Shown: positions 18,246-27,105, counted from the stretch's first letter. The stretch: DNA of 64,000 nt from Mesorhizobium erdmanii USDA 3471 (GCF_000472705.1 NZ_AXAE01000008.1:248001-312000); one strand, 5' to 3'. The notes: generated from the sequence alone by a model not told the origin. Numbers and translations are program-made.

Positions 18246-19658
18246 CTAGGAGAAGCTGTCGTAGCCGGCACGGCCCTCGTCGAGAAGGCGCCGCAGGACC
18301 GCAACACCGTCGGCGACATCCCCGCGATGCCTCGGCTGCGAAACGCCGAAGCGGATGCCGTGAAAGACCTGCTCGGAGCGGCCGGCCTTGAACTCGTCCT
18401 CGTCGTCGATCAGCACACCGTGTTCCTGGCAGGCATTCTTGAAGGTGCCGGAAAGCCACGGGTCGGGCAAAGTCAGCCAGACAAAGGGCACCTTGTCGTG
18501 TGACTTGAACGCGAAGCCGGCCAAAGTGTCGCGCACGATCGCGATGCGGGCGCTGATTTCGGCGATGCTGCGTTTGCGGATATCGCTGGCCTGGCCGGAC
18601 AGCACCAGACGGGCATTCACCTCCGCGAGCAGGAAAGGCATGCCGCCGGTCATCATCTTGTGGGCGACGCGGATGCGGTGGCGATAGGCGGGAGGGCAGG
18701 AGAGCCAGCCGCCGCGCACGCCGGCCGCCACCGATTTCGAAAGGCCGCTGGCGACGATGGTGCGTTCGGGCGCGAATTCGGCAAGCAACGGTGTCGGGTC
18801 GTCGGTAAGGTTGCCGTAAAGGTCGTCCTCGACCAGGACGACATTGTATTCGCGCGCTATGCCGGCAATCGCCTCGCGGCGCGCGTCCGACAGCGTCACC
18901 AGCGTCGGATTTTTGGCCGTCGGCATCAGGAAGATCATCCTGGGATGTTTTTGCGCGCAGACGCGCTCGAAGTCGGCCGGGTCGAGACCTTCGTCATCCG
19001 ATGCCACCAATGTCGTCCGCCGGCCGATCAACCCGGCACTGCGCGAGATCTGCGAATAGGTCAGGTGTTCGAAGGCGACATAATCGCCCGGCGTGGTCAG
19101 TGCCGCGATCGCCGCCATTACCGCGGCATGCGTGCCGAGCGTCGGAACGATGCTGTCGGCGGCCGGGCGGAAGGCGTTGCGCGACAGCCAGCGGGCGCCG
19201 GCTTCGTACCAGCGCCCAGGGAAATCGCGCGTATAGCTCGAGATTTCATGGGGGTGATCCTGCGCGGTGCGCGACAGCACATCGGCGATAATGACGCCCT
19301 GGCCGACATCGGGCGCGGCTGTGCTGTCGAAACGCAGCTTGTCTTGTGGCGCATCGACGTAGCGCGTGCCTTCCATGCCGACGTCGGGCGCTTCCGGCTT
19401 CACGCCGCCGGCGGGCTGGCCGAGCACATAGGTTCCACGGCCGACTTCGCCGCTCACCAGGCCGCGCTCGCGCAGCAATTGATAGGCCCGGCCGACCGTC
19501 CCGACGGTGGTGCCAATGTCGTAGGCGAGGTCGCGCTGCGGCGGCAGTTTCGTTCCGGCGCCGATCACGCCCTTGTCGATGCCCGCTTCGACCGAATCTG
19601 CAAGGCGTTGATAAAGCGGCCCGGCGCCCGCTGTCAGATCTGGAAGCCAATTTGTCAT
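18246..19658 (-). CDS. MocR-type transcriptional regulator (GntR winged helix + aminotransferase-like domain)
   Basis: A 470-residue regulator. The N-terminal winged helix (about 12-80) has LYQRLADSVEAGIDKGVIGAGTKLPPQRDLA in the GntR pattern. From about residue 110 it is an aminotransferase class I/II fold with VEDDLYG (D278) and a PLP lysine K308 in VASGLSKSVAAG. Such proteins bind PLP or a PLP-amino acid adduct and switch a nearby promoter, often their own and a divergent one. The divergent neighbour here is a DUF1127 gene, and the 92-base gap has inverted TTGCACC/GGTGCAA elements. Ligand unknown. Confidence 0.92.
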   Translation of the reverse strand: MTNWLPDLTAGAGPLYQRLADSVEAGIDKGVIGAGTKLPPQRDLAYDIGTTVGTVGRAYQLLRERGLVSGEVGRGTYVLGQPAGGVKPEAPDVGMEGTRYVDAPQDKLRFDSTAAPDVGQGVIIADVLSRTAQDHPHEISSYTRDFPGRWYEAGARWLSRNAFRPAADSIVPTLGTHAAVMAAIAALTTPGDYVAFEHLTYSQISRSAGLIGRRTTLVASDDEGLDPADFERVCAQKHPRMIFLMPTAKNPTLVTLSDARREAIAGIAREYNVVLVEDDLYGNLTDDPTPLLAEFAPERTIVASGLSKSVAAGVRGGWLSCPPAYRHRIRVAHKMMTGGMPFLLAEVNARLVLSGQASDIRKRSIAEISARIAIVRDTLAGFAFKSHDKVPFVWLTLPDPWLSGTFKNACQEHGVLIDDEDEFKAGRSEQVFHGIRFGVSQPRHRGDVADGVAVLRRLLDEGRAGYDSFS

Positions 19659-19675
19659 GGTGACAATTTTCTATA

Positions 19676-19727
19676 TTGCACCGAAAGATGAGTCAATACA
19701 TGTCAGTCGCGCGCCAAAAGGGTGCAA
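19676..19727. promoter_or_regulatory. Candidate MocR operator in the divergent intergenic region
   Basis: TTGCACC (19676-19682) and its inverse GGTGCAA (19721-19727) lie 38 bases apart in the gap between the MocR-type gene and the DUF1127 gene. Wide-spaced half sites are common for MocR dimers. A related run CAATTGCGACA recurs as CAATCGCGACA just inside the DUF1127 gene. This is suggested by position only. Confidence 0.35.
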
Positions 19728-19750
19728 TTGCGACATTTGGTAGGAAGAAA

Positions 19751-20002
19751 ATGGATACAATCGCGACAATCCATCATGCAAGGGCCGCGTTTCCCGGCGA
19801 GGCCCTGCGCCCGTCCGGCCAGCGCGGCTTTGTCGGCCGCCTGGTGCGCGTGGTCAGGTCGCTGGCACGATGGCTCGACCATTTGCTGGAGCGTCGGCGC
19901 AGCCGGCTGGCATTGCTGGAGATGACCGACGATCAGCTCAAGGATATCGGCATTTCCCGCTGCGATGCTCATCGCGAGGGCATTAGGCGTTTGTGGGACT
20001 AG
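19751..20002 (+). CDS. DUF1127 domain protein
   Basis: An 83-residue protein whose C-terminal half (LERRRSRLALLEMTDDQLKDIGISRCDAHREG) is the arginine-rich DUF1127 domain. The start MDTIATIHHARAA at 19751 is preceded by AGGAAG. In some alphaproteobacteria, small DUF1127 proteins affect RNA turnover and phosphate or carbon metabolism; this longer one has a 45-residue N-terminal extension and is not assigned. It is divergent from the MocR-type regulator and may be its target. Confidence 0.85.
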   Translation: MDTIATIHHARAAFPGEALRPSGQRGFVGRLVRVVRSLARWLDHLLERRRSRLALLEMTDDQLKDIGISRCDAHREGIRRLWD

Positions 20003-20010
20003 AGACCAGC

Positions 20011-20643
20011 TTAACGCACGCGTCTGGCCCCGATGCCGCGATCGATAAAAACGGCGACGACGCAGATCACCAGGAACAGCGTCATGATGGCCAGCGCCGC
20101 AATGGCGACACTGGCTGCGCCGTTCTTGGCGACGTCAAGGAAGGGGTAGGGCACCTCGCCGGCGATCGGCGCCCGCGCCAGCGCATAGGCCAGATAGGCG
20201 ATGGGATAGAGCACCCACCAGGAAATGTCGCTCCATCTCGTTCTGCCGTCGGCGCCTGCCGTCAGCCACCATAGCACGAACAGCACCGGCGCCACATAAT
20301 GCAGCAGGACGTCGCAGAGCAGGAACAGGCCCTGCGGCTGCCAGAGGCGCGCCAGGACCGTGGCATAGACGATGCAGACCACAGTGATCGAAACCGCGAG
20401 ACCCGCTCGCATCCGGGGGGCGGCGAAGGCCGGCAGCCACGCATAGCCGGTTGACGAGAGCAGCGAGGTGTGCACCAGCACCGCGCCGATATTGGTCAGG
20501 ATGGTGAAGAAGCTGAAGTAGAAGACGACCGAGCCGAGCAGGCTGCGCCCAGCCTCCATCGACGCCGGAATGGTAATGCTAAACTGCAGGACGAGGCCGG
20601 CCAGACCGACGGCCAGGCCCACCACCTGCAGGAAGCGACCCAT
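20011..20643 (-). CDS. Pr6Pr-family membrane protein
   Basis: A 210-residue membrane protein with about six hydrophobic segments (near 5-25, 38-60, 76-98, 108-128, 145-165 and 182-205). The motif FFTILTNIGAVLVHTSL after helix 2 and the late segment WVLYPIAYLAYALARAP suit the Pr6Pr/FAR-17a-like family. Function is unknown. Start ATG 20643. It is the last gene of a short run GST - lipoprotein - membrane protein. Confidence 0.72.
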   Translation of the reverse strand: MGRFLQVVGLAVGLAGLVLQFSITIPASMEAGRSLLGSVVFYFSFFTILTNIGAVLVHTSLLSSTGYAWLPAFAAPRMRAGLAVSITVVCIVYATVLARLWQPQGLFLLCDVLLHYVAPVLFVLWWLTAGADGRTRWSDISWWVLYPIAYLAYALARAPIAGEVPYPFLDVAKNGAASVAIAALAIMTLFLVICVVAVFIDRGIGARRVR

Positions 20644-20645
20644 GG

Positions 20646-21053
20646 TCAGGCGGTCGCGGCGCAGGCCGGATTGCCGGCTTGCCAGCGGGCAATGTCGGAG
20701 CCGATGCGCGCACCGAGCGCATCGTTCATCAGTGGTCCGAACACATCGACGCGGCTCGAATTGCCTTGCGCCTGGACGACCAGCAACGGCTTGCCGCCAT
20801 AGTGCTTGGCCGGCACCAAGAGGAAACGCGGCGTGCCGCTGTACGAATTCAGCTCGTTTGCCATCTGATACTGCTTGAAGGCCGGGTCCTTGCTGGCGAT
20901 CCAGCATTTGTGGGCTGAAATCGCCACCTGTTCCATTGCCAGCAGCGCGGCACTCTTGCCCGAGGGCACCGGCGTGCTCTTCGGGCTCGATTGGCACGAC
21001 GCCAGGGCAAAGCCTGCCGCGGCGACGAGTACAATTGTCTTGCTCTTGATCAA
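20646..21053 (-). CDS. Small lipoprotein of unknown function, TTG start
   Basis: A 135-residue protein. The chosen start is TTG at 21053, whose TTGA overlaps the stop of the upstream GST gene, and which gives a lipoprotein signal peptide (IKSKTIVLVAAAGFALASC) with lipobox LASC and the acylated cysteine at residue 20. The upstream in-frame Met would place 20 polar residues ahead of the signal. The mature domain contains HKCWIASKDPAFKQYQMANEL; I do not recognise the family. It is translationally coupled to the GST gene and probably sits in the inner or outer membrane facing the periplasm. Confidence 0.7.
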   Translation of the reverse strand: MIKSKTIVLVAAAGFALASCQSSPKSTPVPSGKSAALLAMEQVAISAHKCWIASKDPAFKQYQMANELNSYSGTPRFLLVPAKHYGGKPLLVVQAQGNSSRVDVFGPLMNDALGARIGSDIARWQAGNPACAATA

Positions 21054-21715
21054 GCGGCACCCATCTCGAGTTCGGACAGGAAGATTTTCAGGCCGTCGGT
21101 CATCTCGCCCCATACGCGCGACAGAGCCGGATGCTGCGATGCGATCTGTTCATAAGCATCGAATTTGGGATAGGCGTCGAGCAGGTCGGCGCGGCCAGTC
21201 ATGGCCCGGAAATTGTTGAAGATGAACCGCGTTGGCGTCAGCCAGGCATCGGCGAAGCTGATGTCGTTGCCGAGCGCGAAGGGGCCTTGCGCCATGCGCG
21301 CCTCGATCGCCGCCAGCCCGTGGTGCAGGCGGACGAACTGGGCGTCGATCTCGGCATTGTTGCGCTTCGGCACGAAATGCAGCTCGAAAAGCTTCATCAT
21401 CGGCGTCAGCACGTCGAGATCGGTGATGCGGGCAAACATGCGCACCAGCGCGCGATCCTTGGAATCGGGCGGCAGCAGCGCCGGCTCCGGAAACCGCTCC
21501 TCGAGATATTCGGCGATGACCACCGATTCGACGATGGTTTCACCCGAGCCGGTGATCAGCACCGGGATCCGGTTCATCGGCGAGATGGCACGAAATTCTT
21601 CGGGGATCGGAAAGCCCGGCGGCGGGGCCATGATCTTGAGCGGCACGTCCTTGATATAGGCCAGCGCCCGCACGATCGATGAGTAGGGCGACAACGGCCG
21701 CGAATAGAGTTTCAT
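21050..21715 (-). CDS. Glutathione S-transferase family protein
   Basis: A 221-residue GST. The N-terminal thioredoxin-like domain begins MKLYSRPLSPYSSIVRALAY and has NRIPVLITGSGETIVESVVIAEYLEE, in which the VESVVI segment is the glutathione gamma-Glu binding site. The C-terminal helical domain contains GNDISFADAWLTP. It follows purQ at a distance of 64 bases on the same strand and is coupled to the downstream lipoprotein gene. Substrate unknown. Confidence 0.9.
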   Translation of the reverse strand: MKLYSRPLSPYSSIVRALAYIKDVPLKIMAPPPGFPIPEEFRAISPMNRIPVLITGSGETIVESVVIAEYLEERFPEPALLPPDSKDRALVRMFARITDLDVLTPMMKLFELHFVPKRNNAEIDAQFVRLHHGLAAIEARMAQGPFALGNDISFADAWLTPTRFIFNNFRAMTGRADLLDAYPKFDAYEQIASQHPALSRVWGEMTDGLKIFLSELEMGAA

Positions 21716-21779
21716 GACCGTCTCTCCCTGAAATTATCATTTTGAATCACCGCAATTCTTAAGGTTGCGGCTGCAAACT

Positions 21780-22448
21780 TCAAGCGGCAATGCCCAAAGC
21801 GCCTTCGAAGAGCGCACGACCGTCGCTGCCGCCGTGAGCAGCCTCGATCAGGTTTTCGGGATGCGGCATCAGCCCAAGCACATTGCCCTGTTCGTTGATG
21901 ATGCCGGCAATGTCGTTGATTGAACCGTTGGGATTGGTCCCTTCCGCATAGCGGAACACCACTTGGCCTTCGCCTTCGAGGCGGGCAAGGGTTTCGGCGT
22001 CGGCGAAGTAGTTGCCGTCATGGTGCGCCACTGGCGAGCGGATGATCTGGCCCGGCCGATAACGGCGGGTGAACATCGTGTTGGCGTTGGTGATCTCGAG
22101 CTTGACCTGCCGGCAGACGAACTTCAGCGAGGTGTTGCGCATAAGCGCGCCCGGCAGCAGGCCGGCCTCGACCAGAATCTGAAAACCGTTGCAGACGCCG
22201 ATCACCATAACGCCCTTGGCGGCCTTTTCGGCGACCGCCCGCATCACCGGCATGCGTGCGGCTATCGCGCCGCAGCGCAGATAATCACCGAAGGAAAAGC
22301 CGCCAGGAATGGCGATGAGGTCGACATCGGGGATTTCGGTATCGGTCTGCCAGACGGTGACCGGCGGTTTGCCCGAAATCTTGGTCAGCGCCGCGATCAT
22401 GTCGCGGTCGCGGTTGAGACCAGGCAGGAGGACGACGGCTGATTTCAT
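21780..22448 (-). CDS. purQ: Phosphoribosylformylglycinamidine synthase subunit PurQ
   Basis: The glutaminase subunit that releases ammonia from glutamine for PurL. The product is 222 residues, a class I glutamine amidotransferase with nucleophile C86 in GVCNGFQ and the His-Glu pair H196/E198 in [19 protein letters not shown] forms the oxyanion region. It starts one base after the purS stop, so purS-purQ are coupled. Confidence 0.97.
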   Translation of the reverse strand: MKSAVVLLPGLNRDRDMIAALTKISGKPPVTVWQTDTEIPDVDLIAIPGGFSFGDYLRCGAIAARMPVMRAVAEKAAKGVMVIGVCNGFQILVEAGLLPGALMRNTSLKFVCRQVKLEITNANTMFTRRYRPGQIIRSPVAHHDGNYFADAETLARLEGEGQVVFRYAEGTNPNGSINDIAGIINEQGNVLGLMPHPENLIEAAHGGSDGRALFEGALGIAA

Positions 22449-22449
22449 A

Positions 22450-22692
22450 TCAGGCGATCTCCACCGCGTAATTCTCGATGACCGTATTCGCCAGCAGCTT
22501 GTCGCACATGGCTTTCAGGTCGGCCTCGGCCTTGGCCTTGTCGCTTTCCGCCAGTTCGACATCGAACACCTTGCCTTGCCGCACCGCGCCGACGCCGTCG
22601 AAGCCCAGGCCGGACAGTGCGTGTTCGATCGCCTTGCCTTGCGGGTCGAGGACGCCGTTCTTGAGGGTGACGGTAATGCGGGCCTTGATCAT
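22450..22692 (-). CDS. purS: Phosphoribosylformylglycinamidine synthase subunit PurS
   Basis: An 80-residue protein that bridges PurL and PurQ in the FGAM synthase complex. The pattern [20 protein letters not shown], then [18 protein letters not shown] and a C-terminal [13 protein letters not shown] is the whole PurS fold. It lies between purC (29-base gap) and purQ (one-base gap), forming the operon purC-purS-purQ. Confidence 0.96.
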   Translation of the reverse strand: MIKARITVTLKNGVLDPQGKAIEHALSGLGFDGVGAVRQGKVFDVELAESDKAKAEADLKAMCDKLLANTVIENYAVEIA

Positions 22693-22721
22693 GCTGGGCA
22701 GGTTCCTGTTCCAATTCTCGG

Positions 22722-23516
22722 TTAGTGCGGTTTGCCCTTGAGGCCGTCGGTCGAGGCGACAAGCACCGGGCCGGTCGGGCGTGGCGGCTCGTTCTCGTTC
22801 ATGATGCCGAGGCGGCGGGCGACTTCCTGGTAGGCTTCGACCAGGCCGCCCATGTCGCGGCGGAAACGGTCCTTGTCGAGCTTATCCTGCGTCGCCACGT
22901 CCCACAGGCGGCAGGAATCCGGCGAAATCTCGTCGGCGACGACAATGCGCATCATGTCGCCCTCGAACAGGCGGCCGCACTCGATCTTGAAGTCGACGAG
23001 CTGGATGCCGACGCCCATGAACAGACCGGAAAGGAAGTCGTTGACGCGGATGGCCAGCGCCATGACGTCGTCGATCTCCTGCGGGCTTGCCCAGCCGAAG
23101 GCGGTGATATGTTCTTCCGACACCATCGGATCGTCGAGCGCATCGGCCTTGTAATAGAATTCGATGATCGAGCGCGGCAGAACAGTGCCTTCCTCGATGC
23201 CGAGGCGCTTCGACAGCGAGCCGGCGGCGACATTGCGCACCACCACTTCGAGCGGGATGATCTCGACTTCCTTGATCAACTGCTCGCGCATGTTGAGCCG
23301 GCGGATGAAGTGGGTCGGAATGCCCATGCGGTTCAAATGATTGAAAATGTACTCGGAAATGCGGTTGTTGAGCACACCCTTGCCGTCGATGACCTCGTGC
23401 TTCTTCTTGTTGAACGCGGTCGCGTCGTCCTTGAAGAACTGGATCAGGGTACCGGGTTCCGGTCCCTCATAGAGGATCTTGGCCTTGCCTTCATAAATGC
23501 GGCGGCGATTTTTCAT
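22722..23516 (-). CDS. purC: Phosphoribosylaminoimidazole-succinocarboxamide synthase (SAICAR synthase)
   Basis: This enzyme joins aspartate to CAIR with ATP in purine synthesis. The product is 264 residues. Motifs are [26 protein letters not shown] split by the nucleotide loop, [26 protein letters not shown], and VDFKIECGR and [12 protein letters not shown] near the active site. It is the first gene of purC-purS-purQ, and the C-terminal end is a short proline-rich tail. Confidence 0.96.
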   Translation of the reverse strand: MKNRRRIYEGKAKILYEGPEPGTLIQFFKDDATAFNKKKHEVIDGKGVLNNRISEYIFNHLNRMGIPTHFIRRLNMREQLIKEVEIIPLEVVVRNVAAGSLSKRLGIEEGTVLPRSIIEFYYKADALDDPMVSEEHITAFGWASPQEIDDVMALAIRVNDFLSGLFMGVGIQLVDFKIECGRLFEGDMMRIVVADEISPDSCRLWDVATQDKLDKDRFRRDMGGLVEAYQEVARRLGIMNENEPPRPTGPVLVASTDGLKGKPH

Positions 23517-23792
23517 CTGATTTTTTCTCTGGATTTGCGGGCAGGCGGCAAGCGACCAGTTCCTGTCCGTCCGCCTAAATTAGTGCGGCGACGGCGGGGT
23601 TCAATGCCGGGTCTATCCCAATCACATCGTTTGCTCAATCGGCAAATCCTTCCAATCAACCGCTTTCGGGACTGAAATGCCGCAGCGCAGCATATGACGA
23701 AGCGTATTGACCGGCTCGCGACCTTTTGGTTTGTGCTTTGGCAACACACATATCACCTTGCCAACGAATCGGATTTGACCCGGAGGGACGCC

Positions 23793-24113
23793 ATGAGCAG
23801 CATGAAAGACCGCGAAGAGGGCTTCGAGCGCAAATTTGCATTCGACGAGGAGCTCCGGTTCAAGGCTTCGGCGCGCCGCAACAAGGCGCTCGGCCTGTGG
23901 GCCGCCGAAAAGCTCGGAAAGTCGGGCGTCGACGCCGACGCCTATGCCAAGGAAGTCGTTGTTTCCGATATCGAGGAAGCCGGCGATCACGACGTGTTCC
24001 GCAAGATCCGCAAGGATTTCGATGCCGCCGGTATCGAGCAGTCGGACCATCAGATCCGTCGCACTATGGACGAACTGATGGCGCAGGCGATCGAGCAGAT
24101 CAAGAACACCTGA
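23793..24113 (+). CDS. DUF1476 protein, F1-ATPase zeta-subunit type
   Basis: A 106-residue protein matching the DUF1476 family, known from Paracoccus as the zeta inhibitor subunit of the F1Fo ATP synthase. The N-terminal MSSMKDREEGFERKFAFDEE is the inhibitory-type segment, followed by ARRNKALGLWAAEKLG and a four-helix domain ending VRRTMDELMAQ-like. The start ATG 23793 has GGAGGG seven bases ahead; the longer frame lacks a site. It is divergent from purC and ends with a strong terminator. Whether it inhibits this organism's ATP synthase, or has a different regulatory role, cannot be told from sequence. Confidence 0.88.
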   Translation: MSSMKDREEGFERKFAFDEELRFKASARRNKALGLWAAEKLGKSGVDADAYAKEVVVSDIEEAGDHDVFRKIRKDFDAAGIEQSDHQIRRTMDELMAQAIEQIKNT

Positions 24114-24124
24114 TCCCGGCCGGA

Positions 24125-24200
24125 GCAGCTTCCGCAAAAGCGTCCCACGGTTTTACGACGGAACCTGCGACAAACAAAAGAGAAGCAGGTTCCGCAAAAG
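24125..24200. repeat. Rhizobial palindromic intergenic repeat, degenerate copy 3
   Basis: Arms GCAGCTTCCG (24125-24134) and CGGAACCTGC (24159-24168) enclose CAAAAGCGTCCCACGGTTTTACGA, then GACAAACAAAAGAGAAGC, then a further copy of the arm, GCAGGTTCCGCAAAAG (24185-24200). The core and the ACAAA-AGAG spacer place it with the other repeats in the window. It lies between the DUF1476 stop and its terminator. Confidence 0.6.
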
Positions 24201-24217
24201 GATGACTGGACCAATCG

Positions 24218-24245
24218 ACCGCCCGGCCAAGCCGGGCGGTTTTTC
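24218..24245 (+). terminator. Intrinsic terminator of the DUF1476 gene
   Basis: ACCGCCCGGC (24218-24227) pairs perfectly with GCCGGGCGGT (24231-24240) around CAA, followed by TTTTTC. Strong stem and T-run. Confidence 0.88.
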
Positions 24246-24398
24246 TTTGCCTTTGCCTTGGTTTCCGGCTGAAACTGCATTGGAGCGGCGTGCGCCCTTT
24301 CGGGCGCACAAAGGACGCTAGCGCCATTCGCGTTTTTGCATCTCCGAAGATCGATCCGGTTCTCGGGCCGATGCGACGTTAACGAGGAAAGAGATTAG

Positions 24399-25172
24399 AT
24401 GTCACTGAAGTCCCGCCTTGCCGCTGATGAAACGCTGGTCACCGCCTGGTCGGGCGTGCCGGACGCGCTGACCGTCGAAATCCTCGCCAAACAGGGCTTC
24501 GATGCCGTCACGCTCGACATGCAGCATGGCGGCCATCACGAGGACAGCGTGCTGCGCGGTCTGATGCCCGTGCTTGCCGCCAACAAGCCGGCGTTGGTGC
24601 GCATCCCGGTTGGCCGTTTCGACATGGCGAGCCGGGCGCTCGATTTCGGGGCCGAGGCGGTCATCGCGCCGATGGTGAACTCGGTGGCCGACGCAAAGCT
24701 GTTCGCAGCGGCGATGAAATATCCGCCGCTTGGCGAGCGCTCGTGGGGGCCGACCTATGCTTTTCCGCGCCACGGCAAGGGCGACTATGCCGAATGGCTG
24801 CGTGACGCCAATCAGCGCACCATGGCCTTCGCCATGGTCGAGACGCGTGCCGCGCTTGACGCGCTCGACGGCATTCTCGACACGCCGGGCATTGACGGCA
24901 TTTTCCTCGGGCCCTCTGATTTCTCGATCGCCTGGAGCAACGGTGAGATCGTCAATTCGACGCTTGAAAGCATGATGGAGACGATAGCATCGGTCGCCGA
25001 GCGCACCCGCAAGGCCGGCAAGCATGCCGCGATCTATGTCGTCGAGCCGGCGATTGCAGGCCGCGTCGTGTCGATGGGCTATCGCCTGCTCGCCACCGGA
25101 TCCGAGCATGCGCTGATTTCGCTGGGGGCAAAAACCCTGCTGAAGGGCATACGGGACTCGATCGGATCCTGA
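24399..25172 (+). CDS. HpcH/HpaI-family aldolase
   Basis: A 257-residue class II pyruvate-type aldolase of the HpcH/HpaI/citrate-lyase-beta family. Motifs are FDAVTLDMQHGGHHEDSV near the substrate pocket, the arginine strand KPALVRIPVG, and MVETRAALDALDGIL with the metal-binding glutamate followed by DGIFLGPSDFS (metal Asp). Family members cleave 2-keto-3-deoxy- or 4-hydroxy-2-oxo acids to pyruvate and an aldehyde. The natural substrate is unknown; neighbours give no help. Start ATG 24399 after GAGGAAAGAG. Confidence 0.9.
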   Translation: MSLKSRLAADETLVTAWSGVPDALTVEILAKQGFDAVTLDMQHGGHHEDSVLRGLMPVLAANKPALVRIPVGRFDMASRALDFGAEAVIAPMVNSVADAKLFAAAMKYPPLGERSWGPTYAFPRHGKGDYAEWLRDANQRTMAFAMVETRAALDALDGILDTPGIDGIFLGPSDFSIAWSNGEIVNSTLESMMETIASVAERTRKAGKHAAIYVVEPAIAGRVVSMGYRLLATGSEHALISLGAKTLLKGIRDSIGS

Positions 25173-25210
25173 GTTCCGGCAGGGCGAACGATCGTCACAG
25201 CCCCGGATGC

Positions 25211-26383
25211 TCAGGCGCTCGCCGCGGCAGGTGTCGCGGCGAGCGTGCCGTCGCGCCTCAGCCTGTTGAACAGGGCGCCGAGCGCTCGGACCCACCAGTT
25301 GTTGAAGGCCATCAGCGGCAATGCCGCGAGGAGCGAACCCAGTATGGCTGCGGCGGCGCCGAGAGCGGCGGAACCGCTGACCAACAGGACCCATGAAGCC
25401 AGTGAGCAGATAACAGGTACATGCACCAGGTAGAGGGGGAACGAGAGGTCGCCGAGGAAACGTGCCGTCTTGCCCGAGAGCCATGATGGCGGCTGATCCG
25501 CACTCAGCACCGCATAGACCAACATGATGCTCGCCGGGATGGCCACGCAGGCTTGCCGCAGGCCGACATCATCCGAGACCGTGGTCTCGAGCACGGCAAA
25601 GGGGCGGTATATGCCGACGGCATCCCCCGCATAACCCAGCAAGGCCAGGGAGATCGTCACCATGGCACCTCGCACCCACCAATTCGGGCGAAATCCCAGG
25701 GCGAGAAGCGGATAGAGCAGCAGGCTGGCCGGAAAGGCACAAAAGAAGAAACTGGCTTGCAGTGCCAGGAACACGCCTGTTGCGATGCAAAACCATGAGA
25801 ACAATGCCCAGCGATCTCGGAGGAAAAAGAAGATCGGGGCGAGGGCGAAGGTCAGCATGCTGCCCCAGAACTCGACCGTCATGGTCCACAGGCTGCTGTC
25901 ATAGTATTTGTCGCCGTAGATGAACGTCCGCCAGGCCCCTTGCAGGAACGCGTCGGCGAAACTCGCTGTCTCCGGCGACAGCACCTTCGTGGCATTGCCG
26001 AATCCGCCAAGCCACCCGGATTGGGTGACCGCGGCCGCATCCTCGAAGAAATACAGATCGAGCTTGAAGATCGCGCAGGATGCGAGGACCGCGACAAGCA
26101 CGGGTCCGGCCAAACGCGGCAAGCGCTTTATCGCACCCAACAGCAAGTCCTGCGCCTTGCGCGATTGGAAATAACGGCCGACGAGCACGTAGGACGAAAG
26201 GACGAAAAACAAGTAGACGGCGGAGCCGCCATTGAAGGCGATGAAACCTGGACTTGTCTTGAGGGATTGCGCGGCACCCGCTGCACCCTCCGCCGACGGC
26301 GCAAAAGCACGCAAAGTATGCCCACTCAGAACGACCAGCGCTGCGACACCTCTCAAGAATTCGAGTGAAGCGTCCTTGCGCAA
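25211..26383 (-). CDS. Acyltransferase family 3 membrane protein
   Basis: A 390-residue integral membrane acyltransferase (OafA/ExoZ-like) with about ten hydrophobic segments. The N-terminal MRKDASLEFLRGVAALVVLSGH has the RGxAALxV pattern and the catalytic histidine in the first helix. DLSFPLYLVHVPVICSL is the late conserved segment. Such enzymes O-acylate surface polysaccharides, lipid A parts or Nod-factor-like glycans in the inner membrane. The gene stands alone, and the 5' flank (26384-26556) is clearly AT-rich compared with its surroundings, so it may have been acquired. Confidence 0.88.
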   Translation of the reverse strand: MRKDASLEFLRGVAALVVLSGHTLRAFAPSAEGAAGAAQSLKTSPGFIAFNGGSAVYLFFVLSSYVLVGRYFQSRKAQDLLLGAIKRLPRLAGPVLVAVLASCAIFKLDLYFFEDAAAVTQSGWLGGFGNATKVLSPETASFADAFLQGAWRTFIYGDKYYDSSLWTMTVEFWGSMLTFALAPIFFFLRDRWALFSWFCIATGVFLALQASFFFCAFPASLLLYPLLALGFRPNWWVRGAMVTISLALLGYAGDAVGIYRPFAVLETTVSDDVGLRQACVAIPASIMLVYAVLSADQPPSWLSGKTARFLGDLSFPLYLVHVPVICSLASWVLLVSGSAALGAAAAILGSLLAALPLMAFNNWWVRALGALFNRLRRDGTLAATPAAASA

Positions 26384-26556
26384 GCGCTTGCCTTCGTTTT
26401 GAGCGTGAGGAATTTTTCTTTAGCAATATTGAATATGTACGCACGACGAAAAGTGTTCGCTGCGCGTCATGAAATTATCGCGAGTCACCTTAATTTATTG
26501 TTTATCGGAACTCGACGGTTTCTTCGGGAATTCTCTGCGCCGACTTTGGGTCCGTA

Positions 26557-27105
26557 TCACAGGTCCGTCAGGAACTTGGCGAAGGTCATCGATCCTTCGG
26601 GCCAGGGGCCGAAGCCTGAATCCTGGTTGAGATGGCCGGTCTCGCCAGCATCGATGAACAGCGATCCCCAAGCGCCGGCAATGTCCTCCGCGACATCGAA
26701 GGCGCAGAACGGGTCGTTGCGGCTGGCGATCACGATCGACGGAAAAGGCAGCGGGTCGCGCGGGTAGGGGCCGAACGTCATCAGGTGCCGTGGCCTGATT
26801 TCTGGGTTGGCGACGTCGGGCGGCGCCACGAAGAAGGCGCCAGCCACCGGCTTGACGAATTGTGGAATGGCCTGCACGGCTGCGGCGACGCCCAGCGAAT
26901 GCGCGACGATGACGACCGGCCGCTCGGCTTCGTTGACCGCTTTGGCAACGCTCGCCGTCCAGTCCTCGCGCACCGGCTTCGACCACTCCGCCTGCTCGAC
27001 ACGCCTTGCCGTCGACAGTTTCGACTGCCAACGGGTCTGCCAATGCTCTGGCCCCGAATTGGTGTAACCCGGAACGATCAGGATATCTGTGTCTTTGACT
27101 TTCAT
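26557..27105 (-). CDS. RBBP9/YdeN-family alpha/beta hydrolase
   Basis: A 182-residue serine hydrolase of the RBBP9/YdeN type. Elements seen are VPGYTNSGPEHWQTRW (oxyanion region and the family's HWQ motif), nucleophile S70 in IVAHSLG, the aspartate loop VIASRNDPFCAFDVA and the histidine in GETGHLNQDSGFG. The order Ser-Asp-His is complete, so it is probably active on an ester or peptide substrate that is not known. It is divergent from the VOC gene at 27264. Confidence 0.87.
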   Translation of the reverse strand: MKVKDTDILIVPGYTNSGPEHWQTRWQSKLSTARRVEQAEWSKPVREDWTASVAKAVNEAERPVVIVAHSLGVAAAVQAIPQFVKPVAGAFFVAPPDVANPEIRPRHLMTFGPYPRDPLPFPSIVIASRNDPFCAFDVAEDIAGAWGSLFIDAGETGHLNQDSGFGPWPEGSMTFAKFLTDL

